NCBI RefSeq assembly: GCF_044582145.1
Contig: NZ_JBDODO010000005.1
From: Guyparkeria sp016278265
GTDB taxonomy: Bacteria > Pseudomonadota > Gammaproteobacteria > Halothiobacillales > Halothiobacillaceae
DNA length: 64,000 nucleotides
Strand: one strand, 5' to 3'
Shown: positions 54,031 to 62,800 of the stretch, one piece after another
Layout of the letters: every line of letters starts with the position of its first letter
Position numbering within the stretch: position 1 is the first letter of the stretch
Notes under the pieces: model-generated
Told to the model about the DNA's origin: nothing
What the model saw: only the letters and a program-made list of their open reading frames with translations
Database searches by the model: none
Made by a program: the position numbers and the translations under genes

Positions 54031-56688
54031 ATGACCGAACGACAACCGCATATCGTCCGCCTCGCCGACTACCGCCCGCCGAACTACCTGATTGATCACG
54101 TCGACCTGACCTTCGAGCTCGCTGCTCGCGGGACCCGGGTGGAGTCGACACTCGCCGTGCGGCGCAACGGCACCCACGACGAGCCGTTGTGGCTGGACGG
54201 CGACCATCTGACGCTCGAGTCGATTGCGTTGGACGGCGAGCCGCTGGCCCAGGGCCAAGTCGATGTGCGCGAGAACGGCCTGTCGATCACGGGTGTGCCG
54301 GATCAGTGCCGCTTGACCGTGGTCTGCCGCGTCGATCCGATCGACAACACCACGCTCGACGGGCTCTACCAGTCCTCCGGGAATTTCTGCACCCAGTGCG
54401 AGGCCGAAGGCTTTCGTCGGATCACGTTCTTCCCCGACCGGCCCGACGTGCTCAGCCGTTACCGGGTGACGTTGATTGCCGACAAGTCGAGTTGCCCGGT
54501 GCTGCTCAGCAACGGCAACCCGGTCGAGTCCCGTGATCTCGACGACGGCCGCCACCTGGCCGTCTGGGAAGACCCGCACCCAAAGCCCTCCTACCTGTTC
54601 GCCCTGGTCGCGGGCGACTTGAAATCGATCCACGATCAGTTCACGACCTGTTCGGGCCGGACGATCGATCTGGGTATCTACGTGGAGCCCCACAACATCG
54701 ATCGTTGCGACCACGCGATGCGCTCGCTGATCAAGTCGATGGCCTGGGACGAGGAGACCTACGGCCGCGAGTACGACCTTGACGTGTTCAACATCGTCGC
54801 GGTCGACGACTTCAACATGGGCGCGATGGAGAACAAGGGGCTGAACGTCTTCAACTCCAAGTTCATTCTCGCGCGATCGGAAACGGCCACCGACCATGAC
54901 TACGAGGGCATCGAATCGGTGGTCGCACACGAATACTTCCACAACTGGTCCGGCAACCGGGTGACCTGCCGCGACTGGTTCCAGTTGTCGCTGAAGGAAG
55001 GTTTCACCGTGTTCCGGGACCAGGAGTTCTCGGCGGACATGGGATCCCGCGCGGTCAAGCGCATCGAGGAGGTCAATCTGCTTCGCCAGGTGCAGTTCCC
55101 CGAGGATGCCGGCCCGCAGGCCCACCCGGTGCAGCCGAAGGAATACGAGCAGATCAATAACTTCTACACCGCGACCGTGTACACCAAGGGTGCCGAGGTG
55201 GTGCGGATGTGGCACAACCTGCTCGGCTGGGAGAAATTCCGTCGTGGCACCGACCGATACTTCGAGCGTTTCGACGGCCAGGCGGTCGCCATCGAGGACT
55301 TCATCGACAGCATGGCTGAGCAGGCGGATTTCGACACCGCCCAGTTCCGCCGCTGGTACGACCGGGCAGGCACGCCGATCGTGCACGTGAGCAAACGCCT
55401 GGAAGGCGACGAGCTGGTGGTCGACCTCCGTCAGGAGGTGCCAGCCGTCGCCGGGCAGGACGACGACGAGCCGTTCCTGATTCCGCTGGGCCTGGCGGCC
55501 TTCGATCGGGACGGTCAGCCCGTTGTGCTCGGCGGCCCGGACGGCAGCGGCGAGCAGGAACTGACGCTGGTGCTCGCACAGAAGCGGGAAACCCGACGTT
55601 ACTCCCTGCCGGCCGGGTCCGAACTGCCGGTGCTCTCGCTCAATCGCGGTTTCACCGCGCCGGTCAAGATCGAGCACGATTACAACGCCGCGGATCTGGC
55701 GCTGCTGGCCGGTGCGGATACCGACGAATTCAATCGCTGGGATGCCTACCAGCGCCTGGTGCTAAAGACACTCGTCGAACGCGTGAATGACGCAGAGGAA
55801 TGCGGCGAGTGGCCGGAAACCCGGTTGCCCGAGGGGCTGAGCGAGGCCTTCGGGCGATTGCTGCACTCGGCGGCGGGCACGCAGGGACAGGCCGATCCGC
55901 GCTTCGTCGCCGAGTGCCTGACGTTGCCGAGCGAAAATTACATCGCCGAACAGTTCACGCAGGACGTGCCGGTAGATGCCATCCACCGGGCGCGTGTCGA
56001 ATTGCGGGAGCAACTGGCCAACGAATGGTCCCAGACCCTGGTCCTGGTATTCGAGAAGCTCGCCGTCGAGGGCAGTTACCGCTTCGATGGCGTGGATGTG
56101 GGCCGCCGCTCATTGCGCGCGCAGGCATTGTCGTATCTGAACGCGCTGGATCATCCGGCGTGGCGGCGCCTTGCGGCCGAGCAATTCCGCGAAGCCGACA
56201 ACATGACCGAGCGCTTCAACGCCTTGACGGCGTTGTCGCTGCGGGCGACCAGTGAGCGGGACGAGGCGCTCGAGGCCTTCGCCGCCGAATGGAAGGACGA
56301 CCCGTTGGTCATGGACAAGTGGCTTGCCTTGCGGGCGCGGCTCGTCGAGCCGGATGACATGGAAACGTTGGCGGCGCTCGAGGCGCATCCGGCGTTTTCG
56401 ATCCGTAACCCGAACCGGGTACGTTCCCTGGTGGGCACGTTCTCGCGCGGCAATCCGGTCGCGTTTCATGCCGCGACGGGTTCAGGATATCGCTGGGTTG
56501 CCGACAAGATCATTGAGATCGACGGTTTCAACCCGCAGATCGCCGCCCGGATGGCGACGGTGTTCAGTCGCTGGCGCCGTTACGATGGCGGCCGCGCCGA
56601 TCGGATGCGAGGGGAGCTCGAGCGCATGCTGGATCGGCCCGATTGCTCGCCCGATCTCGCTGAAATAGCCGGCAAGGCATTGAAATAA
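54031..56688 (+). CDS. pepN: aminopeptidase N
   Basis: An 885-residue M1 metallopeptidase releasing N-terminal amino acids. The substrate motif GAMEN is at 264-268, and the zinc motif HEYFH at 300-304, followed by Glu in 'LKEGFTVFRDQEF'. The first domain is the beta-rich M1 domain, and the final 300 residues are the helical C-terminal domain of the alanyl (PepN) type. Length agrees with E. coli (870). Divergent from rdgC. Confidence 0.94.
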   Translation: MTERQPHIVRLADYRPPNYLIDHVDLTFELAARGTRVESTLAVRRNGTHDEPLWLDGDHLTLESIALDGEPLAQGQVDVRENGLSITGVPDQCRLTVVCRVDPIDNTTLDGLYQSSGNFCTQCEAEGFRRITFFPDRPDVLSRYRVTLIADKSSCPVLLSNGNPVESRDLDDGRHLAVWEDPHPKPSYLFALVAGDLKSIHDQFTTCSGRTIDLGIYVEPHNIDRCDHAMRSLIKSMAWDEETYGREYDLDVFNIVAVDDFNMGAMENKGLNVFNSKFILARSETATDHDYEGIESVVAHEYFHNWSGNRVTCRDWFQLSLKEGFTVFRDQEFSADMGSRAVKRIEEVNLLRQVQFPEDAGPQAHPVQPKEYEQINNFYTATVYTKGAEVVRMWHNLLGWEKFRRGTDRYFERFDGQAVAIEDFIDSMAEQADFDTAQFRRWYDRAGTPIVHVSKRLEGDELVVDLRQEVPAVAGQDDDEPFLIPLGLAAFDRDGQPVVLGGPDGSGEQELTLVLAQKRETRRYSLPAGSELPVLSLNRGFTAPVKIEHDYNAADLALLAGADTDEFNRWDAYQRLVLKTLVERVNDAEECGEWPETRLPEGLSEAFGRLLHSAAGTQGQADPRFVAECLTLPSENYIAEQFTQDVPVDAIHRARVELREQLANEWSQTLVLVFEKLAVEGSYRFDGVDVGRRSLRAQALSYLNALDHPAWRRLAAEQFREADNMTERFNALTALSLRATSERDEALEAFAAEWKDDPLVMDKWLALRARLVEPDDMETLAALEAHPAFSIRNPNRVRSLVGTFSRGNPVAFHAATGSGYRWVADKIIEIDGFNPQIAARMATVFSRWRRYDGGRADRMRGELERMLDRPDCSPDLAEIAGKALK

Positions 56689-56724
56689 AATAATAATGTT
56701 CCGTGAACGGGAGACGATTAGACC

Positions 56725-57579
56725 ATGATGGTTGCAATTGGCTGGCTCGTGGTGCTGGCAAGTGTGATCGGCGGATTCATGCTCGCCGGTGGGCACCTGA
56801 TCATTCTGTACCAGCCGATCGAGTACCTGATTATCTTCGGGTCCGCCGCCGCGGCACTGGTGGCAGGCAGCTCGCCGAAAACCCTCAAGGCCACCATGGG
56901 CGGTTTCGGCACCGCCTTCAGCGGCTCGCGTCATGGCAAGAAGCTCAATATGGAGACGCTCGCGCTGCTCTACGCGATCTTCACCCGGGCGCGCAAGGAG
57001 GGATTGATGGCGATCGAGGAGGACATCGACGACCCCGAAAACAGCGAGCTGTTCAACAGTGCGCCTACGGTGATGAAGGATCACCACACCGTCGAGTTCA
57101 TCACCGATTACCTGCGGCTGATGGTGTCGAGCACGCTGGATGTGCACCAGATCGACAACCTGATGGACTTGGACATCGACACCCACCACGAAGAGGCCGA
57201 TCTGCCTCGTTCAGCGATCGCCAAGTTGGGCGAGGCCCTGCCGGCTTTCGGTATCGTCGCGGCAGTACTCGGGGTGGTGCACACCCTCGAGTCGGTGCAT
57301 CTGCCGCCCTCGGAGCTCGGCAAGCTGATCGCCGCGGCCCTGGTGGGAACCTTCCTCGGTATTCTCGCGGCCTACGCCTTCGTCAATCCGGTAGCGAACA
57401 ACCTCGAACACAAGATCAACGACTCGACCAAGTACCAGCAAAGCATCAAGGCTGCATTGATTGCGTTCATGAACGGCTATCCGCCGCAGGTGGCCGTCGA
57501 GTTCGGTCGCAAGGTGTTGTTTTCCTCGGACCGACCGAGCTTTACGGAACTCGAGACGTTCCTCAAGGAAAACAAGTGA
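56725..57579 (+). CDS. motA: flagellar motor stator protein MotA
   Basis: A 284-residue, four-helix membrane protein that forms the ion channel with MotB. Conserved segments are the N-terminal helices, 'RKEGLMAIEEDIDDPE', 'FGIVAAVLGVVHTLESV' and 'ALVGTFLGILAAYAFVNP', with charged cytoplasmic residues for the rotor. GGGAGA precedes the start. motB follows 27 bp later; no other flagellar gene lies nearby. Confidence 0.93.
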   Translation: MMVAIGWLVVLASVIGGFMLAGGHLIILYQPIEYLIIFGSAAAALVAGSSPKTLKATMGGFGTAFSGSRHGKKLNMETLALLYAIFTRARKEGLMAIEEDIDDPENSELFNSAPTVMKDHHTVEFITDYLRLMVSSTLDVHQIDNLMDLDIDTHHEEADLPRSAIAKLGEALPAFGIVAAVLGVVHTLESVHLPPSELGKLIAAALVGTFLGILAAYAFVNPVANNLEHKINDSTKYQQSIKAALIAFMNGYPPQVAVEFGRKVLFSSDRPSFTELETFLKENK

Positions 57580-57606
57580 ACCGGTTGAGCACGGAGTAGA
57601 AACACG

Positions 57607-58632
57607 GTGGCCGAACAACCGGATCAAAACCAGCAGATCGTCATCAAGAAGATCAAGAAGGGGCACGGCGGTCATCACGGCGGGGCGTGGAAGATCGCCT
57701 ATGCCGATTTCGTGACCGCGATGATGGCCTTCTTCCTGCTCATGTGGCTGCTGGGCTCCATGGGCGAGGAGGAGCTCAAGGGCATCTCGGAGTACTTCGC
57801 GAACCCGACCAAGGTCACCCTGGAAGGCGGTAGCAGCGCGGGCATGAGCGAGAGCCTGATCGACGGCGGCGGTGACGATCTCACTCGCCGGGAAGGACAG
57901 GTGCAGGCGGGTGACAAGCCCACGCCCGAAAAGCGCGATACCCAATCCGAGGACAAGACGGCCGATCCATCCAAGATGACCGAAGAACAGATCCAGGAAC
58001 AGATCGAGGCACTGGAGCGTGAACAGATCGAAGAGCTCAAGGAGCGCCTGGAATCATTGATCGAGGTCGACCCGGCACTCAAGGCGTACAAGGATCAGAT
58101 AAAGCTCGACATCACCCGCGATGGGCTGCGTATCCAGATCATCGACAAGGAAAACCGGCCGATGTTCGAGTTGGGCTCGGACGACCTGCAAGGCTATGCC
58201 AACGAGATCCTGCAGTCGCTCGCGCCGGTACTTAACGAGATGCCCAATCGCCTGTCGATCGAAGGCCATACCGACGCGCGTCCCTTCGACCGGGAAGAGC
58301 GAAGCAACTGGGAGCTGTCCGCCGAGCGCGCCAATTCGGCCCGGCGATCGCTGGCGGAATACGGCTACCATCCAGACAAGTTCCTGCAGGTTATTGGCAT
58401 GGCGGATGCGCTGCCGTTCGTTGACGGCGATCCGCTCGATCCGCAGAACCGCCGGATCTCTATGACGGTCATGAAGGAATCCGCGACCCGACGGATACTG
58501 GAGCCGTCCCGAGAGGGCGGGATGAATGTCGAGGATCTCCTCGACGGGCCGATGGGTGCATCGGGCCAGGGAGCCGGGGGGATCGATACCCCTGAGGCCG
58601 GCACCCCGACCGACCCCGACACCAGTCCATAA
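57607..58632 (+). CDS. motB: flagellar motor stator protein MotB
   Basis: A 341-residue protein. A single N-terminal helix contains the proton-carrying Asp34 in 'AYADFVTAMMAFFLLMWLLG'. A long acidic linker/plug (about 55-160) follows, then the OmpA-type peptidoglycan-binding domain with 'RLSIEGHTDARPF' and 'NWELSAERANSARR'. It starts with GTG. The absence of conserved Tyr at the Na+-motor position is consistent with a proton-driven stator, but this cannot be decided by eye. 'HxxH'-rich N-terminus (GHGGHHGGAW) is usual. Confidence 0.92.
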   Translation: MAEQPDQNQQIVIKKIKKGHGGHHGGAWKIAYADFVTAMMAFFLLMWLLGSMGEEELKGISEYFANPTKVTLEGGSSAGMSESLIDGGGDDLTRREGQVQAGDKPTPEKRDTQSEDKTADPSKMTEEQIQEQIEALEREQIEELKERLESLIEVDPALKAYKDQIKLDITRDGLRIQIIDKENRPMFELGSDDLQGYANEILQSLAPVLNEMPNRLSIEGHTDARPFDREERSNWELSAERANSARRSLAEYGYHPDKFLQVIGMADALPFVDGDPLDPQNRRISMTVMKESATRRILEPSREGGMNVEDLLDGPMGASGQGAGGIDTPEAGTPTDPDTSP

Positions 58633-58639
58633 CCTCACC

Positions 58640-59410
58640 ATGCGTCGCCACCTGGCCCTGCTGATCGGGTTCGCCGTTCTGGCGCTCGCGATATTGGCGA
58701 GTCTCCTGATCGCGCGGGCCTGGACGCAGTGGCAGGGCGGAATGCCGGACGCGTGGCTGATCGCGTTGCTCGCCGGCGTGCTGGCCATGCTGATGGGGTG
58801 GCGCCTGTTGGAGCCCTGGTGGCGTGGTGTGTTGCTGGTAGCCCCGCTGGTCATGTGGGGTGGGCTACAGATTCACCCGGGCTGGTTCCTTGCCGCAGCC
58901 GTGGTCTTGCTGCTGGTTCAGTTCAATGCCATTCGCCACCGGGTGCCGCTTTATCGCTCGGGCACGGCCGTCATGGACGCATTGGAAGTGGAAATCCGGG
59001 AACGCGGTATTCGCCAACTCGCCGATGTGGGCTGTGGAGACGGCCACGTGATCACGGCCTTGGCGAGGCGTTTCCCCGAGACGCAATTCACCGGCTTTGA
59101 GACCGCACCGTTGCTCTATCTGGTGGCTTGGTGGCGCTGTCGTCAGCTATCGAATTGCCGGGTGATATTCCGTGATTTCTGGCGGGCGTCCTGGCGCGAT
59201 CAGGATGCGGTGTTCACCTTCCTTTCACCCGAGCCGATGTTGCGCATCTGGCGCAAGTGCCAGCGCGAGTTGCCCGAAGGGGGTGCCTTGTACTCGCTGG
59301 CCTTCGAGGTGCCGGGGGTTGAGGCCGAGTCGTTGATCGGTGCGGGGCGATTCGACCTCTACCGTTATCCCCGACTGCCGCGGCAATCGGCGGTTGCCGA
59401 TCCCGACTGA
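58640..59410 (+). CDS. membrane-anchored class I methyltransferase
   Basis: A 256-residue protein with three to four N-terminal hydrophobic helices (about 5-95) and a SAM-binding domain from about 128: 'LADVGCGDGHVITALARRFP' (motif I) followed by 'TGFETAPLLYLVAWWRCR' and 'ASWRDQDAVFTFLSPEPM'. The motif set resembles the FAM173/ATPSCKMT-type lysine methyltransferase group. The substrate is unknown. It begins 7 bp after motB, so it shares its transcript, and ends before a strong terminator. Confidence 0.75.
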   Translation: MRRHLALLIGFAVLALAILASLLIARAWTQWQGGMPDAWLIALLAGVLAMLMGWRLLEPWWRGVLLVAPLVMWGGLQIHPGWFLAAAVVLLLVQFNAIRHRVPLYRSGTAVMDALEVEIRERGIRQLADVGCGDGHVITALARRFPETQFTGFETAPLLYLVAWWRCRQLSNCRVIFRDFWRASWRDQDAVFTFLSPEPMLRIWRKCQRELPEGGALYSLAFEVPGVEAESLIGAGRFDLYRYPRLPRQSAVADPD

Positions 59411-59451
59411 ACGGCTACCGGCGATTGCCGGCCACCGGATCATCCAAAAAC

Positions 59452-59478
59452 AAAAAAGCCGGCCAATGGCCGGCTTTT
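59452..59478. terminator. bidirectional terminator between methyltransferase and RRM genes
   Basis: An 11-bp stem AAAAGCCGGCC / GGCCGGCTTTT with loop AAT; T-runs follow on both strands (TTTT plus, TTTTTT minus). Confidence 0.9.
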
Positions 59479-59498
59479 CGTCATCTCCCGGGAGAGTC

Positions 59499-59783
59499 TC
59501 AGTAACGCGAACCGAAACCGCCGCCGTCGTTGGTACGCTCGCGCGGACGCGCTTCGTTGACACGGACGGTGCGGCCATCCATGTCGGTATCGTTGAGCGC
59601 TTCGATGGCCTGCATGCCGGCGTCCTTGTCGGTCATCTCGACAAAGCCGAAGCCCTTGGAACGACCGGTGGCCATGTCCTTGATCACCTTGGCGGATTTG
59701 ACTTCGCCGAAGGCTTCGAAGGCGGCCTGGAGGCCTTGGTCATCCTGGGAGTAGGGCAGGTTGCCCACGTAAATATTGATCAT
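59499..59783 (-). CDS. RRM-type RNA-binding protein
   Basis: A 94-residue protein that is one RNA recognition motif: RNP2 'IYVGNLPY' (residues 4-11) and RNP1 'SKGFGFVEM' (about 42-50), ending in a short Arg/Gly tail. Bacterial members, often cold- or stress-induced, bind RNA with little specificity. The leader holds alternative hairpins, suggesting post-transcriptional control. Confidence 0.9.
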   Translation of the reverse strand: MINIYVGNLPYSQDDQGLQAAFEAFGEVKSAKVIKDMATGRSKGFGFVEMTDKDAGMQAIEALNDTDMDGRTVRVNEARPRERTNDGGGFGSRY

Positions 59784-59805
59784 CTCGAAAACAAACTCTC
59801 AAAAC

Positions 59806-59854
59806 CGTGCTGATCTGGCGACCGGCCGGGGTGTTCAGCACGCATCCACCCCGG
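59806..59854 (-). promoter_or_regulatory. alternative hairpins in the RRM gene leader
   Basis: Stem A pairs CGTGCTGA (59806-59813) with TCAGCACG (59835-59842). Stem B pairs CCGGGGTG (59826-59833) with CACCCCGG (59847-59854). The arms are interleaved, so A and B exclude each other or form a pseudoknot. The region is 23-71 bases before the RRM start codon. Confidence 0.5.
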
Positions 59855-60253
59855 TCGAATGAAGGAAGCGAGCTCGCCAGAACGGCTTTGTGCCGGGCAA
59901 CGATCGGAGCCTTCATCCGTTTGACAGTAAACCATTCGGGCGTGAACGCAAGCGGTGTTTTCCGTCGATCTGACGGTCCGTGGTTGTCCAGCATCTGTCG
60001 CGTTCGGGGCCCCGTGTCAAATAGGCAGCGGCGCATCAGGTCCGCCGCCGGGCGGTTGTCGATGAGCACATAGGTAACAGCAATCATTCTCTTTTGTCGG
60101 AGCCCTTGTTTATCTGGGAGTCCCACTTCCCACTCTCGACCATGCCGAAAACGTCGCACGTGAGGTAAATCGCCCTCGATTTACTAAGCTTCGATTCAAT
60201 TAGTTTTGACCGCGCCCTGTATCCCGGACTTATAAGGAGTCGACCTGTCACGT
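59855..60253. other. gene-free divergent spacer
   Basis: About 400 bp between the RRM leader and the ChaN-type gene; no coding sequence recognised. It must contain both promoters. No convincing -35/-10 pair, operator or small RNA hairpin stood out by eye. Confidence 0.4.
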
Positions 60254-61252
60254 ATGGAACCGATGGCATCCCCGGACAATTTGACTCCATTCGTGGTTCG
60301 GCACCGTCGGACGATTCCCCGAATCGCGACCTTGCTGGGTGGACTGGCGGTTTTGCTGGCCTTCTCCTGCACCCGAGCTGAGACCTCGACGCTTGTTGGT
60401 AGCTGGTGGGATGCCCAGGGTCAGAGTGTTACGGAGAAGCAGGCGCTAGATCGCTTGCGTGATGCGCCCGTGATTCTCCTGGGCGAAGTGCATGATTCCC
60501 CGCCCATCCATCGGCGGCAGCTCGAGCTGCTCGATGCGTTTAACGGTCCGGTGTTGCTGGCGCTCGAGCAGCTTGATTTGGGCGGTGACGGCAGGATCGA
60601 GCGTCTCAATGACGAGAGCTTTCAAAATGGTCGTGCGCGAGCCCAAGCGGTCGGGTTCGACCAGGATGGGTGGGGATGGGATCACTACGGCCCGTTGTTC
60701 GATTGGGCAACGGAACGTCGGGCGCCGCTTTGGCCACTGAACCTGTCGCGGGAGAAGGCCATGGCGGTGGCCATGGCAGACGGTACCGGCTGGCTTGACG
60801 AGCTGGATGCCAACGCGCGGGCATGGGTCGATGAAATTGCCCCGGAGCTGTCCCTGCCGACTGAGCAGCAGCGCGGCCTGGTCGAGGTTCTCGAGCAATC
60901 GCATTGCCAGGAGATACCGTCGGCCATGTCCAGCCGCATGGTTCGCGCGCAGGTGGCACGCGACGTGTTGATGGCCAAGGCGATTATGGGCGCGCGGAAA
61001 GCCTACCCCGACCATCAGATCGTTGCCGTGATGGGCAACGAACACGCACGGCTGGACCGAGGGGTTGGGTATTGGTTGGCACAGTTGGCCGAGGAGGCAC
61101 GTCTGGACGTCATGTCGATAGGCATGGTGCCGATAAACCAACTGAGCGACGCCGCGGGGCTAGACGACGCCTTCGACCTGCGAGTGGTCATGCCGGCAGT
61201 GGATCGGCCGGATCCTTGCGCGCAGGCGCGCGAATCACGGAAAGGGGAGTGA
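60254..61252 (+). CDS. ChaN/haem-binding uptake-family secreted protein
   Basis: A 332-residue protein with an N-terminal hydrophobic export segment ending in LLAFSC (about 33-39), suggesting a lipoprotein lipobox. The body matches the ChaN/Tiki-like fold: 'VILLGEVHDSPPIHRRQLEL' (about 74-93), 'VLLALEQLDLGGDGRI', and 'IVAVMGNEHARLDRGVGYWL' contain the family's Glu/His residues. ChaN-like proteins bind haem or act as metalloproteases. Which applies is not known. A later ATG (MASPDN) could be the start. Confidence 0.75.
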   Translation: MEPMASPDNLTPFVVRHRRTIPRIATLLGGLAVLLAFSCTRAETSTLVGSWWDAQGQSVTEKQALDRLRDAPVILLGEVHDSPPIHRRQLELLDAFNGPVLLALEQLDLGGDGRIERLNDESFQNGRARAQAVGFDQDGWGWDHYGPLFDWATERRAPLWPLNLSREKAMAVAMADGTGWLDELDANARAWVDEIAPELSLPTEQQRGLVEVLEQSHCQEIPSAMSSRMVRAQVARDVLMAKAIMGARKAYPDHQIVAVMGNEHARLDRGVGYWLAQLAEEARLDVMSIGMVPINQLSDAAGLDDAFDLRVVMPAVDRPDPCAQARESRKGE

Positions 61253-61366
61253 TGTGGGAGAGACCGGGAGAGACCGATTCAGGGCTTGCACCCCGTGTTA
61301 ACGTGGCCTCGGCCACGAAAAACGATCAGAGCCGTTGATAAACGACGAAAAAATGAGGGATCGAAG

Positions 61367-62659
61367 ATGAAGAAGCAGTTGTTGGCAATCTCCATCGGCG
61401 TGGCGCTCGGAACCTCGCCGCTCTCCGGTATGGCCGCCACCGGTGACGCCAGCGCCGAACGCATCATGCAGGAGCTCGAGGCACTCAAGCAGCGCGTCGA
61501 GAACCTGCAGGGCGAGTTGGAGAAAGAGCGCGCGCGCAACGATCAGATAGAACAGACACAGTCGGAGCAGGCCGAGAAGGTCGCCCAGGCTGAAGAAAAG
61601 GCGGAAGCCGCTAAGCCGGATATCAATGTTGGCGGCGCGGTGCGATTCAACTACACCGTGGCCGACAACGACAATGCCGGCAAAGACCGTGGTGGCGACT
61701 TGGCGTTTGATACCTTCCGCCTGAACTTCGATGGCGAGATCAACGACGTGATCCTGTCTGCCGAATGGCGTTGGTACGAGTACATGTCCGTGATCCACCA
61801 CGCCTGGGTTGGTTACGAGTTCACCGATGATCTGATGGCGAAAGCCGGTGTCTTCCAGACGCCGTTCGGTGTGCTGCCGTACAACTCGCACAATTTCTAC
61901 TTCTCGTCGCTGTACTACGTCGGCCTTGAGGACAACTACGATTTCGGTGTCGGCACGACTTACACGCCGGGTGATTGGCGTTTTGATTTCGCGTTCATGA
62001 AGAATGACGAGCGCAAGTGGGGCACAGATTTTGACGGGTCGGGTGACACCGACTCCTACTCGTCCAATGTGATTGGTTATGACGGTAACCAGGGGGCGAC
62101 CCAGTCGGTCAACACGCTGGTGGCGCGAGCCGAGTATGACTACAAGGTCGGCGACAAGCTGACGCTCAAGCCGGGTGCCTCGGTCAAGTACGGCCAGTTA
62201 GACGGTGCGAAGCCGGAGGGTGATGGCGATTACTACGCGGCCGCAGCCCACCTGGTGGCGGACTACGATCGCTGGAATCTGCAACTGCAGTACACCGACT
62301 GGGAATACGATCTGGATGATCCGAATGCTCAGTTTATGAACTACGGCTACTACGCGGGCTTGTATACCGGTCCGCTGTCCGCCAAGGCGATCACGGCGAA
62401 CTTGGCCTACACCTTGCCGGTCGAATGGGGTCCGGTGTCCTCTTTGACGTTCTACAACGACTACAGCCTGATCTACGACAAGAACAGTGATTTCGAGGAC
62501 ACCTACATGAACGTCACCGGCATGGCCGTGGCTGCAGGTGGGCTGTACACGTACTTCGATATCATCAATGGGAAGAATCAGCCGTTTGTTGCTAACGGCA
62601 TGACCAGCGACGGCGGTCAAAACACGGTCTTCAATATCAACGTCGGTTACTACTTCTAA
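61367..62659 (+). CDS. outer-membrane porin with N-terminal coiled coil
   Basis: A 430-residue protein with signal peptide MKKQLLAISIGVALGTSPLS-GMAA. Residues about 30-85 form a heptad-rich coiled coil ('ALKQRVENLQGELEKERARN'), as in trimeric phosphate/pyrophosphate (OprO/P-like) and related porins. The remainder alternates aromatic/polar strands typical of beta-barrels and ends in GYYF, a terminal Phe for BAM recognition. Substrate is not readable. GAGGGA precedes the ATG, and a terminator follows. Confidence 0.82.
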   Translation: MKKQLLAISIGVALGTSPLSGMAATGDASAERIMQELEALKQRVENLQGELEKERARNDQIEQTQSEQAEKVAQAEEKAEAAKPDINVGGAVRFNYTVADNDNAGKDRGGDLAFDTFRLNFDGEINDVILSAEWRWYEYMSVIHHAWVGYEFTDDLMAKAGVFQTPFGVLPYNSHNFYFSSLYYVGLEDNYDFGVGTTYTPGDWRFDFAFMKNDERKWGTDFDGSGDTDSYSSNVIGYDGNQGATQSVNTLVARAEYDYKVGDKLTLKPGASVKYGQLDGAKPEGDGDYYAAAAHLVADYDRWNLQLQYTDWEYDLDDPNAQFMNYGYYAGLYTGPLSAKAITANLAYTLPVEWGPVSSLTFYNDYSLIYDKNSDFEDTYMNVTGMAVAAGGLYTYFDIINGKNQPFVANGMTSDGGQNTVFNINVGYYF

Positions 62660-62683
62660 ATGACCGTCAAATGAAGATCGTTC

Positions 62684-62709
62684 AAAGCGGGCCGCGGCCC
62701 GCTTTTTTT
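62684..62709 (+). terminator. rho-independent terminator of the porin gene
   Basis: Stem AAAGCGGGCC / GGCCCGCTTT with a minimal loop, followed by a run of T, 25 bases after the porin stop. Confidence 0.9.
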
Positions 62710-62800
62710 ATGTCCGTAAATTGTCGAAAAACGAGGCGCAACTGCCACACTGTGGGCAGAACGTATCGTCCGATAGCCTTACCTTGCGAGCGAGTGAGTC

